From the NCBI GenBank assembly GCA_023678885.1, contig CM042985.1:15230465-15294464 (forward strand): a DNA stretch of 64,000 bases, written 5' to 3'. Position numbers and translations under genes: made by a program. Below, in pieces: positions 1 through 12,560 of this stretch; position 1 is the first letter of the stretch, and the number at the start of each line of letters is the position of its first letter. Origin of the DNA: Pogostemon cablin. Lineage: Eukaryota > Streptophyta > Magnoliopsida > Lamiales > Lamiaceae. A model generated the notes under the pieces. It did not search any database. It saw only the letters and a program-made list of their open reading frames with translations, and was not told where the DNA came from.

Positions 1-445
1 ACGCATCATGAATATCTTTCACAATTTCTAATTTCTTCTACTAGCAAGCTAACTTATACAAAATAACTTGCATAATGACTGAAATTATTGGAAAGCTAAG
101 CTGCCTACGTACCTCTTCGCAGAGCATCAAGTTATAACGTAGTTTAAAGGGACACGATTTGATTTGAATGGGGGTTGTCGTACACAGTTTATACTCATGC
201 GGGCTATAAGTGACTATTCTTTAACCACTTTAGACAAAGTATGGTATTAAATACTTTAACCACTTAAAATACCTGAGTGGGGTGAATTAATAGTTTAACC
301 ACGTATAATTACCTTTGGTTGGTATCGTACACAGTTTATACTCGTGTGGACAAGGAGTTTGTCGTACACAGTTTATACTCATGCGGACCAGGAGTAACAT
401 GCAGTTTAGGCTCGTTCGTCAGGGAACATTATGCATGAATTTGTT
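1..445 (-). other. 3' untranslated region of element A
   Basis: No coding sequence is visible. The stretch lies downstream of the integrase stop on the minus strand. It contains three copies of a 25-26 bp repeat (177-202, 325-349, 361-386) and a weaker fourth near 400. No LTR boundary or polypurine tract could be fixed. Confidence 0.5.
177..420. repeat. Short direct repeat cluster beside element A pol
   Basis: The core gtcgtacacagtttatact is followed by cgtgtgg or catgcgg. It occurs three times, with a degenerate fourth copy containing gcagtttaggctcg. The spacing is irregular, so this is a cluster rather than a strict tandem array. Confidence 0.7.
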
Positions 446-1714
446 TTACGCATAGTAGCTTTTCAAGAATTTTCCATTTATGGGGCAAATGTTCATGCCA
501 TCTTCCGAGATCAACTTGTAGGCGCCTTTTGTGTAGACTTCTTTCACAATATGAGGGCCATCCCATTTTTGTAGAAATGTATTCCCAACACGATGAGTGA
601 CCACAATAGGCCTTCTCACAGCAAGCACCAAGTCACCAACTTGAAAAGAACATATTTTTGCTTTCTTGTTAAATGTTCTGGAAAGGCAAGATTGATAACA
701 CTCAAGACTTTGTTGTGCTTCCAACTCTTTTCATCTAATGCTTTCAACTCTTGAAGACTAACTTTGCATTTTCCTCTTCAGTTAGGCCTTCTTGTATGGC
801 CATCCTCAAAGACGGGATATACTTTTCAAGAAGTACAACAGCTTCAACACCATAAACCAAAGAATACGGAGTGGCTTGAGTAGGTGTTCTATAAGTGGTG
901 CGATACGCCCATAAAGCTTCATTTATTCTTTCGTGCCAATCTCTTTTTGACTTGGAGACAACTTTCTTCAGCAAACTGCATAAGGTTTTATTGAAGGCTC
1001 CAGCAAGACCATTGGCAGCTATGTTGTACATTGATGACTTCCTGCTTGAAGTCGAACTTCTCACAACTTATCAATCCAACTGTTGCTGAACGACTTTCCA
1101 TCGCAGTGATGATGTAGCGAGGAATCCCGTATCTATAAATGATGTTGATCCGAATGAAATTAGCAATATTTTCTTTCTTTACAACTCAGAGGCATAACTT
1201 TGGCCCACTTGGAAAAGTAATTGGTGGCAGCAAGAATGTAGAGATGACCACTAGAAGATTTTGTGAGAGGTCCCACCACATCTAAACCCCAAGCATTAAA
1301 AGGCCATGAAGTGATTGTCGGATGCAAAGGATCCAGAGGTTGATGAATCAAATTTCCATGGAATTTGCAAGCTTCACATCTTTGTGCGTAATCCAAGCAA
1401 TCTTTCACCAATGTTAGCCAATAATAGCCCATTCTTTTAATTCTGAAATACATCTTTAACCTAGATTAATGAGCACCGCATATTCAGGAATGAGCTTCTT
1501 CTATTGCTTGAGTAGCTTCTTCATTACCTAGGCATCTCAAGAAAACTCCATCAAATGATCTTCTATAAAGTGTACCCTTGAAGTAAATGAATCGAGGTGC
1601 TCGATGTCGAATATTAACCCTTTGACATGGATCATTTGGTAATTTATCATACTTCAGATAATCCACAAGTGGCTGGCACCAATCTTCTTCTTTAATTTCA
1701 AAAACTTCTACCAC
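446..1714 (-). pseudogene. Integrase region of element A pol (broken)
   Basis: Three minus-strand frames, 446-724, 744-1064 and 1160-1453, with 1484-1714 upstream, together cover a Ty3/gypsy integrase. The upstream part holds the end of the zinc-binding region (a CEAC pair) and the start of the catalytic core (WGLDVVGP). The middle part holds the core's distal part with AYRTTYRTPTQATPYSLVYG. The 446 frame is the C-terminal domain (WDGPHIVKE). Frameshifts and stops separate the pieces, and the segment expected to carry the second catalytic Asp near 1064-1160 is disrupted. It cannot encode a working enzyme. Confidence 0.85.
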
Positions 1715-1809
1715 ATGATTTTCATCTTCTTAATAATCATCATCTTCGAAGATTGGTGGTAACACCCAACTTTTGCACACTAGTATCTGAATTTGTGAAT
1801 CTAGCATAG

Positions 1810-2461
1810 TTATAGTTGATGCAAACTTGCAAGGGCATCGGCTTGCTTATTCTCCCTTCTAGACAGATGTTTGAGGTCAATATCACCAAGCCAACTCATC
1901 AGCTTTTGAGCATACTTGTGGTATGGAAGCAACTCAGGCTGCTTCACTTCATACACTCCGAGCAGTTGGTTTATCACAAGTAGTGAATCACCATACACCT
2001 TAAGGTGTAATTGTTTTGTACCGACGGTCATCTCTAAACCAAGTATGAATGTTTGCCACATCGTTAGGGCAATTTTCCATTAAGGAAAATGAGAAGGGTA
2101 AAACTTTACCACTGGATATTACAAACACAACTCCAGCACTGGCTCCTTCTCTATGAGATTCTCCATCAAAATACATCTTCCAAGGAGAAGCTATCTCCAT
2201 AGCGAAAGCATCTTCATCGGGTAGTTCATCAGATAGTTCCCACTCAGCGGGCATTGGATGATCAGCTAGAAAATTTGCCAATACTTGTCCTTTTATGGCA
2301 GTTTGAGGGACATACACGATCTCAAACTGTTGAAGTTGGAGATACCATCTTGCAAGCCTATCCGAGAGTACTGGCTTTGACATGACAAACTTTAGTAGGT
2401 TGGCTTTTGAAACTAGCCGAACTGTGTGAGCTTGGAAGTAATGTTTCAACTTCTGAATCAC
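1810..2461 (-). pseudogene. RNase H connection and archaeal-type RNase H of element A
   Basis: The right-hand frame (2000-2461) starts with IQKLKHYFQAHTV, the end of the gypsy-type RNase H. It passes through a linker to YFDGESHREGASAGVVF, the start of a second RNase H. The left-hand frame (1810-2061) continues with LKVYGDSLLVINQL and ends at ENKQADALASL, which is archaeal-type RNase H. Two RNase H domains in series are a known hallmark of Tat/Ogre elements. A frameshift near 2050 separates the halves. Confidence 0.8.
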
Positions 2462-3950
2462 GAAGATAAGCTAATAGACATGATATTATTAAAGGCAAAA
2501 GAAAATATAGAAGGGGGAAGGGAAAGCCTAGGCTAAACAAAAGGTCCAAAAGTGACCAATAAAAATAGCTAACAAGTGTCATAAAATAAGAAAGGCTTGA
2601 CATGTTCCTCCAAAAGATACTTCATACAAATGCAAGACCAAAATATATCTAAATTTGAGAAGTGCCGTCATGAATGCCTGTATGATAGGCATGCATTATA
2701 GACTTCTTCGAGCAAGAGGACCAATTAAACAAACTCTTTCAAGCGAAACCAGGCAATACAAATCTACGTAGCAGATGTAACAAGAATAAAGACTTCTTAA
2801 CATCCAACATGGGAATAGTCCATCAAAGCAGGGCCTTTTACTTTAATAAATGAGCATCAAACATCATATATCTTTAATAACAAAGCTACATCATCTGAGA
2901 AAGAGAACTGATAGCAGCAGCAAAATGAGCAAGGTTGATGTAGAAAGGAGGAGGAGCCCCAATTTAGAAGACTCTCCTAAACGGTAGAGCAATAACAGCC
3001 ACAGCACGACAAAGCATGAAGATGCTATCCACTAATACTAAGTGCCATCATAAGCATCGTAAAAAAAAACAAGCTGCAACCATGGCCACAGCAAATATCA
3101 AGCACAAAGGTTATTCTTCCGTATGAAAATAAAGGCGGCGGCCACAAAACAACCTAAAACGGGATATATGCAGTAGATATGAAAAAGCAGAATGGCTATT
3201 CCAAACATTATCCAACCAAGGAGCCTATAGAGCCACTTTTGTAAGGACAAACAGGGGAGTTTGCCTGCCCCTGTCGTATCGAACAAAATATGGAGAACAT
3301 CAGCAAATAAACAATCTTCATAATAGGGGATCTCCGGCAGCAGTAATCGATGAATTAGACCAAACACACAATAGACTCTAAGAGAAGAAGACATCTCTTG
3401 TCAAAAAAGGACAGCCGAAGACTACCGGATGTAAAGGAGCAGGGACGATAATTAAGATTCGGCAAACCCCAATAAAATCTCACACAAGGTGAGGTAGATG
3501 ATACTGAGCAGCCCTGGAATAGGGACTCACTTCAAGCAAGTCATGCCGGTGGAATTAGCGGAAGACGCGAGCAGCAGCTATGTAGAAGCTCTAGGCGGAG
3601 GAAACCCCTAAATTGAGAAACCACAGCGGGAGCAGTAAGCTGACAAAAGGGAAACTTTCTTATCAGAGGACAGTGGCCAAAGAAACACCAAACCCATGAG
3701 GAGAAGACTAGTAAATCGCATAAAGAGATGCAAGTATCGGGCACAGTGGCAGCCACAAAACTAAGAGAGACGAAAGAGGAGTCTCCAGCGGCTGATTCAC
3801 AAGTGTAGCAGCTAAATCAGAATAGAAATTAGCCTAGACACAGGGAAAGAGATCTTGGCCAGCGGTCATCGATTGGAAAAAATCCCTAGGTGGTAGCCTG
3901 CTGTGTTAGAGTTGTGCAGTCGAAACTGTAGTTTATTTCTTCCTTAAAAA
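2462..3950. mobile_element. Unclassified 1.49-kb insertion in element A pol
   Basis: RT/RNase H coding stops abruptly at about 3950 (after the residues EKICLALIF) and resumes at 2461 (IQKLKHYF). In related elements these two peptides are adjacent, so 2462-3950 is an insertion. No transposase, convincing terminal repeat or poly(A) tail was seen. Imperfect direct repeats resembling cttattttt and cttatcttc at the edges could be a 9-bp target duplication, which would suggest a Mutator-like or captured-DNA element. Minus-strand frames of 98 and 71 codons inside it have no recognisable product. Confidence 0.55.
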
Positions 3951-4965
3951 ATAAGAGCTAAGCAGATCTTCTCAATAGGTGAATATTTCAACTCATTTGG
4001 AGTCATGGTTCTACTCAGATAGTAGAGAGCAGTTTCTTTGCCATCATCATTCTCTTGGGCAAGTAAAGCTCTCACAGAACGCTCTTAAGCAGCTAGGTAG
4101 AGAATTAATGGACGTCCGGGTATTGAAGCACCCAACACTAGTGCTTTCATCAAGTATTCTTTAATGCTATTGAAAGCATTATTACAAGCTTCTTCCTATT
4201 CGAATATGTTACCTTTCTTTATGAGATGACTAAATGGTTGGCATCGACCAATCAAATTTGATATGAATCTTGTCAAGTATGCCAACTTTCTTTGCAGACT
4301 TGAGTTCATGTATGTTTCGAGGCACATGCATTTTCATGATTGTATCAATCTTTGCTTTCTTAATCTCGATTCCTCGATGGCAAACAATAAATCCAAGAAA
4401 TTTACGTAGGTAGGATTCATGATGTAACTCCAAATGCACACTTGAGTGGATTCATTTTGAGTTGATGCTCTCTTAACCGTTCAAAAACTTGCCTTAGATC
4501 ATGGAGATGATTTTTCTTTTCTTTTGATTTCACCATAATATCATCAACACAGCATTCGACGGTCTTGTGAAGCATGTCATCAAATATCTTTTGCATAGCT
4601 CGTTGATAAGTGGCTCCAATATTCTTCAAGCCAAATGGAATGACATTATAGCAATATATTCCTTTTGGAGTATGAAAGCCTGTCTTCTGTTGATCCTCAG
4701 GAGCTAGACTTATTTGATTGTAGCCAGATGACCCATCCATGAATGACATGACTTCATACCCCATTGTTTCATCAATCATGATTTCAGCAATTGACAGTGG
4801 AAAATTGTCTTTTGGACATGCCAAGTTTAGATCACGAAAGTCAACACATATTCTGAGTTGCCCATTTGTCTTTCTCACTGGCACGATATTAGAAATCCAT
4901 GTAGAATAATTGACTTCTCTTATCATGTCTGCTTCAAAAAGCTTACTTACCTCATCCTCAATCAA
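3951..4965 (-). pseudogene. Reverse transcriptase of element A pol (broken)
   Basis: The frame 4417-4965 (182 aa) contains the RT fingers and palm. FRDLNLACPKDNFPLS is near its start, then SGYNQISLAPEDQ and PFGLKNIGATYQ, and finally CVDD where a YVDD catalytic motif is expected. The next frame, 4230-4439, gives the thumb (RKFLGFIVCHRGIEI). Sequence at 3951-4229 encodes the connection region ending LALIF just before the insertion. Frameshifts lie at about 4430 and 4200. The Tyr-to-Cys change in the catalytic motif and the frame breaks make it inactive. Confidence 0.85.
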
Positions 4966-5363
4966 TGGAATTAATTCTGGTCAAAATCGATGTTGTATTT
5001 GTTTAACTGGTTGAGTTCCCTTTTTAATAGATAAATGGTGCACTGCGATTTTTGGATCCAAACCTGGCATTTCTTTATGTGACCATGCAAAGACATCTCT
5101 GAATTCTCACAACTGGCTTATGTATTTTTCTTCTTCCTCAACATTTAGCAGAGCACTTACGTAGGTAGGACGTGGGTCATTTTCATCACCTAAGTTGATT
5201 TCTTTCAACTATCAACAGTGGCATTTACACCTTCTTCAAATTATGGAGGGGCATCTTCATCATCTACCTCTTCCATTTGAGGATCTTCAAGAGCAGTGAT
5301 ATGATTGTTGGAAGCTACAATTTCCCTATCATCTTCACTAACTTCTTTAGTAAAGATGATTGT

Positions 5364-6907
5364 CTATATCTTAGATTTCAACACTCTTCCACATGACACA
5401 GTCAAGATATTTTTTCGCTTCATATGAGAGGGAATCCGACTTCGGAGTTTTTGAAAGTTAGTAAACTTGAGGTTATTTTGCCTCATACACTTGTTCTTCC
5501 AAAATGGTCCAAGCCTTTCGAAGACAGTCCCAAGCCTTTCAAAGACAATGATTCTCTTGATTTTCCTACCGCCTTCATCAAACATATCTTCCGTGGATGA
5601 AGCTTCTCCCTCGGTGATATAATTTGTAATTGCTCTTCTAATTGCAATGTGGACTGGCTTTTGATGGACATTTCCCAAACCTAGCTTAACATTCTTGACA
5701 GTGTGGCCACTATTTTTCAATATTATCTGAGTGGCGTTAAGCCCATGTTCTGGTCGGTTGATGGTTTCTTGATACGACTTGCTCGTCATTGACTTTTTTT
5801 TGGTTCATAACCGACCTTCATAAGGAGTTTGAAAGCTTGTGGACTATATGCATTGGCTATTTCTACTTCAAACACTTCATCGTGTTCGGTTTTTGCTCTT
5901 TCAACAGGATGCGTGAATCCTTTTAGTAGTGGAAGATAAGATTTATTTGCATTAATTTTTGTTAAAGGCAACGTCAATTCTTCCACAGTTTCAAGCTTTT
6001 CTTTGTTCTTCTTGAGAGTGGCAGATGATGAGCTACCTTCATCTGTTATCTGCTTACTGCCCCCATCATCTTATGCTAGAGCCTCTTCATGATTCACTTC
6101 CTTTGTATTCTTGAAGAAATATTTATCATCTGCAAAGTAAGCTTCAGCTTTAGTAAACGGCTTGTCATCACCAAATACCCTTTTCACATTGTTGCCTTCA
6201 CTATATTTGAAGCATTAGTGTAATATAGAAGGAATCACATCATTCTCATACAGCCATGGGCATCCCAAAATCATGTTGTACGAAGTTTTTGTATCAATGA
6301 CATGGAAGAGCACTATTGATTTCATCTCATCAATTAGCAAATAAAAAAATATTGTGCCGAGAGTTCTTTGGCCTTCATGGTTGAACCCTTTAATCATTAA
6401 TCGACTATGACTGAATTCATCCATCGGTATTTCTAACTTCTTCAACATCCTTAGAGACAGAATGTTCACTGTTGAGCCTCCATCAACAAGTATGCGATTT
6501 ACTCGTAGCCCCTGAGTATAACCGGTTACAAATAGAGGACAGTTGTGAGGTTGTGAACCTAACAACATATCTTCCTCTATGAAGGTTATCTTCATGGAGT
6601 AGATTTTATCTTTAACTTCAATTGGTTCACCTTCGTTGTCCTCTTCATTCACCACATAACATGAACTTTCATCATGACTTTCTTTCACAGAAGTGAAATT
6701 TGTGGCTGCTTCAGCATAAGGCTTGCCCCCTTTCTTAGATTCTAGTCTATTTTTGAACTTGTAGGAGTTCGACACCGATGAATGTTCGATTCCACTGGCA
6801 GCCATGCTCAATTCCATGTCATGAGCTCTTGTAGCCAACTTCTTAAAGTCTTCGACCGAATTCCTTGGAGTATGTAATGTAGACTCCACTCCATCCCATG
6901 GATGCAC
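5364..6907 (-). pseudogene. Protease and protease-RT linker of element A
   Basis: Frame 6215-6907 (230 aa) includes RILVDGGSTVNILSLRML, an aspartic protease active-site region in which DGG replaces the usual D-S/T-G. It is followed by MILGCPWLYE, the typical second half of the fold. Frames 5786-5986 and 5364-5789 are the poorly conserved linker before RT. From 4966 to 5363 only fragmentary linker coding is present. The segment is retroviral-type pepsin-like protease, broken by stops between frames. Confidence 0.7.
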
Positions 6908-7500
6908 ATTTTGATGGCAGACTCTTTAGATAACTGGTCCTTGCAGTTTAAACTCAAATTTCTCCATTGATTGATATAATCGATCACAGGCTCTTCCTTT
7001 AATTGACAAGTGTTAGTTAACTCTGTCATGCTAATAGGTCTTCTTGTACTGTAGAAACGATTAAGAAACTCATGCTCCATTTGCCCCCAACTATCAATGG
7101 ATTCAGCTTCCAAGTCGATATACTAATCAAAGGCATTTCTTTTAAGAGAGCAGATGAACTGCCTCAACATATGATCTTTGTAAGTACAAGCATCATTTCA
7201 TGTCTCAATGAAGTATGCTATGTGCTGCCTCGGGTTTCCTACCATCAAATTGTTGGAACTTGGGAGGCTGATAGCCAGTTGGCAACTTCAAGTTGTCCAC
7301 TGTTTTCGTGAATGGCTTGACATAAGTGAAGGTGGGCTTGGAAGTCTCTTCAAATCTTTCTTTTATTGTTCCAAGTATGATGTCCTTCAATTGATCCACT
7401 TGGAGCATTCCATCGGCCGAAAGTTGCAATCCCCCTTCAGTTTTCTCCTTTTCAATAGTCAGGCGTCTTGTGAACTCTTCTCCTTTAATATCGTCCACAA
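6808..7500 (-). pseudogene. gag of element A (two overlapping fragments)
   Basis: Frame 7205-7498 has FTYVKPFTKTVDNLKLPTGY followed by PPKFQQFDGR, a common Tat gag entry motif. Frame 6808-7113 has MEHEFLNRFYSTRRPISMTEL and then EEPVIDYINQWRNLSLNC, the core of a Ty3-type capsid domain. A frame break at about 7115-7200 removes the central helix region. Minus-strand coding between 7500 and 7960 is the gag N-terminus and leader and is heavily decayed. Confidence 0.75.
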
Positions 7501-7962
7501 CTCATTTTTTGTTTGCACGGCTAGTCTCCCCTATGTCCCTTCCTTCCATTAGTTATGAAATCTTTGAATCTTGAGCTTCTATGTGTTTCATGAGCCCTTC
7601 AATAGCTTTCATCATGCTCGCTAGTTATTCCTCAAGGGTCTTAGCATTTGTTGCCATCACTGGAGCTATAATTGAGCCAGATGATGATCTCGAAGATGAA
7701 TGAGGGCGTGAGTAGATGGAATCTTCATCACTGTCTCCGTCGATGTGCAATTATTTTCTCGAAGCTTCTTCAACCGAAGGGGTTGGATCCAGGTGAGGCT
7801 TCTGACTGAGCTTTTTTTGACATACTCCTCGTAACAACAGCAACATATTCCTTTAATGAATCAGATAGGTTAGAGGGAGCAATCCTTCCCACTGTGCTCT
7901 TGATATGAGTCATTTTTTGTATCTTCAAGCTTGTAGAAAAAAGAGATAAGAGGTAGAGACTA

Positions 7963-7980
7963 TCCCACCGGGCGTGCCAA
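7963..7980 (-). promoter_or_regulatory. Primer-binding site of element A
   Basis: On the minus strand the bases read TTGGCACGCCCGGTGGGA and begin a few bases after the LTR end. This form of primer-binding site is common in plant Ty3/gypsy elements. It fixes the inner LTR boundary at 7985. Confidence 0.8.
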
Positions 7981-7984
7981 AATT

Positions 7985-9002
7985 TGTAATAGCAAATTTT
8001 ATATTTATAATAAAATAAATATAAAATAAAGTACAAAGTTAATCCAGACAGGTTTAATTAAAAGAAAGATAATGTAAACGGGTTATAATCTCAATCAATC
8101 CTTTGATTCTTCTCTCGAACCAATTTGGCTTTGACTTTGAATTGTTGACTTGTGTTAACATTGACTGGAGTGTGTTGAGTAGGAATTTCAGTTGAAACTT
8201 GTCCGAGCTCAAATTTGAAGGTTTATAACATTAATCCAGAGATATCGAGCCTTTGTTTGGATTAAACGTTATTCTTGAAGCTTTTCACGAGGAACGCCAA
8301 TGAATGTGTAGAACGTCTTTGATTCTCCAAAGAACGTTGAAGAACTTGATGTGAAGAACGCATGATCTGAAGGGCTTAGCACCTTAATCCCGGATCGCAG
8401 GCCATTCTTGACTTGAATCTTGCTTGAAGATGCTTGAGTTGTTCTTCGCTTGAAGCTTGAAGATTTAAAGATTTATTGAAGATCTTGAACTTGTTCTTCG
8501 CTTGAAGCTTGAAGATTTGAAGATTGCTTGAGTTGTTCTTTACTTGAAGCTTGAAGATCTTGAGGGAGCGTTGCTCGTGTTCTCGATCTCTTCAAGAGCA
8601 TCATTGTCTTTAGATGTTTAAATCTGTCCCCATAATAAATAGAGGAGAGCCCCTTATATAGGTGAAGAATGAGGTGTTTTGACCTAATTCAGCGGTCTTG
8701 GGCCTCCAACTTGATTGGGCCGCAATCAGGCCTATTTTACTTGGGCTTGATTTAATTTATAAGGGGTTGTTTTGACTTAAGTTAGGCCTATTTTAATTTG
8801 GACTTATTTGACTTGGGTCAAGCCTCATTTAATTTGGTCTTTTTTAATTTGTTGGGCTCAAATTAATTATCAATTATCTATTAATTTATTTTAGGAATTA
8901 ATGTATTAAATCTCCAAATAAATAATAAATTAAAATTGATAATTAAATAATGAAAATCCACGTATCGCCATTTGATTGGACTATGAATTTTATTTCCTTA
9001 CA
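7985..9002 (-). repeat. 5' LTR of element A (1,018 bp)
   Basis: The LTR runs from TGTAATAGC at 7985 to CCTTACA at 9002, with TGTAA/TTACA terminal inverted repeats. The primer-binding site abuts its left edge and copia coding sequence its right edge. A minus-strand TATA box (TATATAAGGG, 8651-8660) marks the promoter. Repeats of ttcgcttgaagcttgaagat occur at 8400-8560. Confidence 0.85.
8400..8570. repeat. Imperfect tandem repeat in element A LTR
   Basis: Roughly 55-bp units containing gttcttcgcttgaagcttga occur three times with small differences. They lie downstream of the TATA box in transcription, in the R/U5 side of the LTR. Confidence 0.6.
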
Positions 9003-9777
9003 CCCTCGTCATACGACTTCTCGTATAAGGCGGTTCTTACTCTTAATGTGTTTAATTGCTTATGGACTCGTGATTTCTTCAAGTTTGCAACTGCACCATT
9101 ATTATCACAATAAATTGTGATACCATTGGGCAAACTTAGAAACCACATCAAAGTCCATCACGAAGTTTCTAGAGACATACAGATACTTTGGCTGCCTCAG
9201 AGGCTCTAATTTACTTTCTTTCCATGATGGAGTCCGAAATATATTTCTATATGGCACTCCTCCATATTATGACGTCTATACTTTCTAAAATTAAACACAT
9301 AACCTTGAGATGGATTTATTGCCATCCCTATCAGATTAGAAAAATCTGAATCTATGTAACCCACAAGAAGCAGTGAATCTGTCTGGTAAGTCCACATATA
9401 ATTTCTAGTCCTTGTCATGTAAATATATTATATGTCTTACCACAGTTCAATATTCTTGTTCCGGGTTACGTTGATACCCACTGTCAATGCCTTTGGTAAA
9501 ATAGATATCCTTTCTCGTGTATAGCATTCCTTAGATTAAGCTTCCTTATTCGCCGAAACATAAGGAACTGCCTTCATCTCCTTTATCTTCCTTTTGTGTC
9601 CTAAGACACATTTATTTAGATAATGTAACATGCTAAAACAAGTAAGGATTGCATCATTTCATAAAGCTTGAGAAAAGCACAACATTCTCTCTTATGATCC
9701 GAATCACCATGATTACAAGAATATATTTTTCTTCTCTTAAGTCCTTCATTTCATATTGCTTTATGAACCATACCCAT
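9003..9777 (-). pseudogene. Copia RNase H and RT end (element B)
   Basis: Minus-strand translation just right of 9003 reads IYCDNNGAVANLKKSRVHK, the C-terminal copia RNase H. Frame 9206-9418 gives TDSLLLVGYIDSDFSNLIG and a GYVFNF stretch, the preceding part of the same domain. Frame breaks lie between the two. Sequence at 9420-9777 is further decayed RT. Confidence 0.8.
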
Positions 9778-11167
9778 TGTTGGATTGCATACTAAAAGTC
9801 TAACTTTTTGTATGAACAATGTTATAACAATTTATTTAAAATGAGAATCATATGATCAAATGATTGCGTCTTATAATTTATTTATATGTACGATGCAATA
9901 GTCCACTTACTTTATACTGTAGATAATATATTGTGCGACAACACGTGGAAGATCATATTATCGGTTCCCTTATAAAGTATAAACAGATGCTCACAATCGA
10001 GATAAATGGGGGCTCTCTATCAGGATGGTTGTAGTGTGATTTGGTATTAGTTTGTCTTGACTATAGATCACATTAGTATGCTTTGTGTGTGTTGAGCAGG
10101 ACCACTTGAGATCATTCGACTTATACTGACTTATAGAAGAACTTGATTTCTGTTATTATGGATGTTCATGCTCTTAATCCCTATACAATAACCTCGACAC
10201 GTAAGGCAGTATGTATTTCTTTGATTCATCAATGGGTGAGATTTACATATTATTAAATCAACAAACTCGGTGAGTTGGAAAATAGTATTGTCTTTATAGT
10301 GTGCTGTAGAAGGAATCCATGTCCAAAATAAGTTGATGATGTCCCCTTGAGGAGCTCATAAGGATTATCATGTAAACCCTGCAGGTGGATTTATTCCGGC
10401 ATGATAATGAGGTTGAGTTGTACTATTCTCGGATGAGATATTAATTAATGGAGTTGTCATTAACTTAATTAATTAATGGGCATTGTATATCTTAAACATG
10501 GGGAGACTAACGAGCTCATAATAAGAAGGAGCCCATAACATAATTATGGGATTAGAACGGTAGTGTAGTAATAATATTTTAGTGGTATATATTATTATTA
10601 CTATTGGACTTAAGTATAAGCTTTGGGCTAAGCTTAGATACTTAAGCCCAATGGAGACCCAACTCTAATTTCTCCTCCTGGTCTCTACTATAGCCCATAT
10701 ATAAGTCATCACAGCTATCTGAAAACCCTAATCTAACTGATTAATCATTCCTAACATGTGAGGAGAGTTGAGAATAGCAGATTGAGAAGATCTCAAAGAT
10801 CGTTGCCCACACGACGTCGAGATTGGACTTGGGAATATGCAGAAGATCGAAAGGTCATTTGCTGCTGTTGTCCGTCAACTTGTACAATTTTTCTAAATCA
10901 TATAGAACTCAGAACTATTCGTCTGATATCCTGACGGAAAGCCACTGAAGAGAGGATCATTTTGACACATAGATCACTCAAATCGGAGATCAAAAGAGAG
11001 AGTTATGCCCAAAACGGTGAGACTGCACAGGCTATCGGCGAGAATTCATCTTCTCCAACATACCCTAGTGAAAGGTAATACGTTTCTATGTTTTCTTGCT
11101 TCCACTGATAGTTAGAAATGTATAGAAACCTAACGGTTTACGTTAACCAAATGATTAAATTCCAACA
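9778..11167 (+). repeat. Element C: solo copia LTR, same family as element B
   Basis: TGTTGGATTGCATAC at the left and AAATTCCAACA at the right define a 1,390-bp LTR. It aligns over its length with the minus strand of 28341-29714. No primer-binding site or internal sequence follows, and copia coding continues on both sides, so it is a solo LTR inserted in opposite orientation. The flanks (acccat on the left, acacat on the right) match at five of six bases but are not a clean 5-bp duplication. Confidence 0.75.
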
Positions 11168-12229
11168 ACACATAAGCCTGACAATACTCTTTCATTGTCT
11201 CCAATGAGAAAGATACTATATACATATAGTACAAGAAATACCACCACATTTTTGTCACTCTTTTCAATACACAAGGCCCATCCGAAAATTAATTAAATCC
11301 ATATGGCTAGATTTCCTCATCAAAATAGATGCTCAATGATATTGAAGCTGCTTTAGTCCATCGATGGAGAATTTTAAGCTTACATACAAAATACTCTTAG
11401 CCCTTTGTAATGAATCACTCTGGTTGCTTCATATAGATTTTTCCTCAAGACTTCCAATACAGAAGATGTCTTGACATCTATTTGCTATACCTCATAATTC
11501 AATATGAGCAACGATGAAATAAAATAAAAGAATCCGAATCGAGTTAAACTTAGCTACCGGCGGAAAAGTTTTTTCATACTCGTACTCACCCTTCTTTATG
11601 AGTGTACATTTACGCAACAAGCCTAGTTTCAAAGTATCACCTTACCGTCTGATCCTCTTTTATTTTGTAGAGCCACTTCCTATGTCTTTCACACCATTTC
11701 GCGATTCTACAAGCACCCAAATCTAATTTAAAATCCAAAGATTCTATTTCACAAATCATTGTACTTTGCTAAGATTCTGCATTTCTATCTTGTAGTGCTT
11801 CGTCATACCCATGGGCCAATTTCATGTTTACTAGTGACCAAGTCTTTCGATTATCCTAAAACAATCCTCCCACTACTACAAAGCACTACACGCAATTGTG
11901 TATCAAACGTATCACGTGATACAGTTTCCTTGTGGTATATCCTCTTGTACAATTGGTACTTTACCTTGTGTTTTCCCTCTCACATCCTTTAAAACAATTT
12001 ATACATGGATTTGTGATTTATTACATAATCCTTTTCTAAAAATCTAGTCTTTGTGTTAACAATCACCCTTTGATCTTTCGGACTAAATAAATCACCCTTT
12101 ATTTTTTAGGATATCCTATAAATAGACAAACATTAATATGACATGTTGTTTCCAGGGCATACCCATAAAATGAATTTATTACTTTCAAATAACTCATCAT
12201 CTATCTAAACATTTCCATAAGAGTCCTAT
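11168..12229 (-). pseudogene. Decayed copia RT region (element B)
   Basis: This stretch lies between RNase H (left) and integrase (right), where copia RT is expected. I could read only short scattered similarity and no catalytic motif. A plus-strand frame at 11759-11992 is antisense and not taken as a gene. Confidence 0.45.
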
Positions 12230-12560
12230 TCTTTCTTTTTACCACACCAGTCGGCTGGGGTTTAGCTGATATTGACAACTTGGAATTCAATCCCAACCTC
12301 TGATAAATAGCTCCTAAACTATCCTAAGAGGTACTCGCCATCGCGATTAAATCATAATGACTTGATATATATTCGATGATCCTTCACCGCATGAGCCATG
12401 CACTTTTGAATTAACCATAGTACTCAGACTTGTGGTGCATCAAATAAATATATCTAACCACCTCTCGTATAGATAATCTTAGGGCCGTATAAATCAGAAT
12501 GAACAAATTCTAATATATCTTTAGCTCTATACCCCTTTGCCTTAGAAGGTAATCATGACC
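12230..12560 (-). pseudogene. Copia integrase core remnant (element B)
   Basis: On the minus strand, bases at 12235-12360 encode a decayed form of the conserved RGGEYL then QNGVVERKNRTL region, here reading NRDGEYL and TGVVKRKNRTLMEMF with stops. This places the integrase catalytic core and fixes the orientation of element B. No uninterrupted frame remains. Confidence 0.7.

Larger units (their letters stand above)
1..9002 (-). mobile_element. Element A: Tat-type Ty3/gypsy retrotransposon, decayed, left end outside window
   Basis: Fragments of integrase, two RNase H domains, RT, protease and gag occur in the order expected for Ty3/gypsy read right to left. They end in a primer-binding site and a 1,018-bp 5' LTR. 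The second, archaeal-type RNase H and the RT wording (a GIYCY and PFGLKN style) point to the Tat lineage. All reading frames are interrupted. The 3' LTR is not seen and should lie left of base 1. The element sits inside copia element B: copia RNase H sequence resumes at 9003, directly after the LTR. The target duplication should be ccctc (9003-9007), but its partner is outside the window. Confidence 0.85.
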
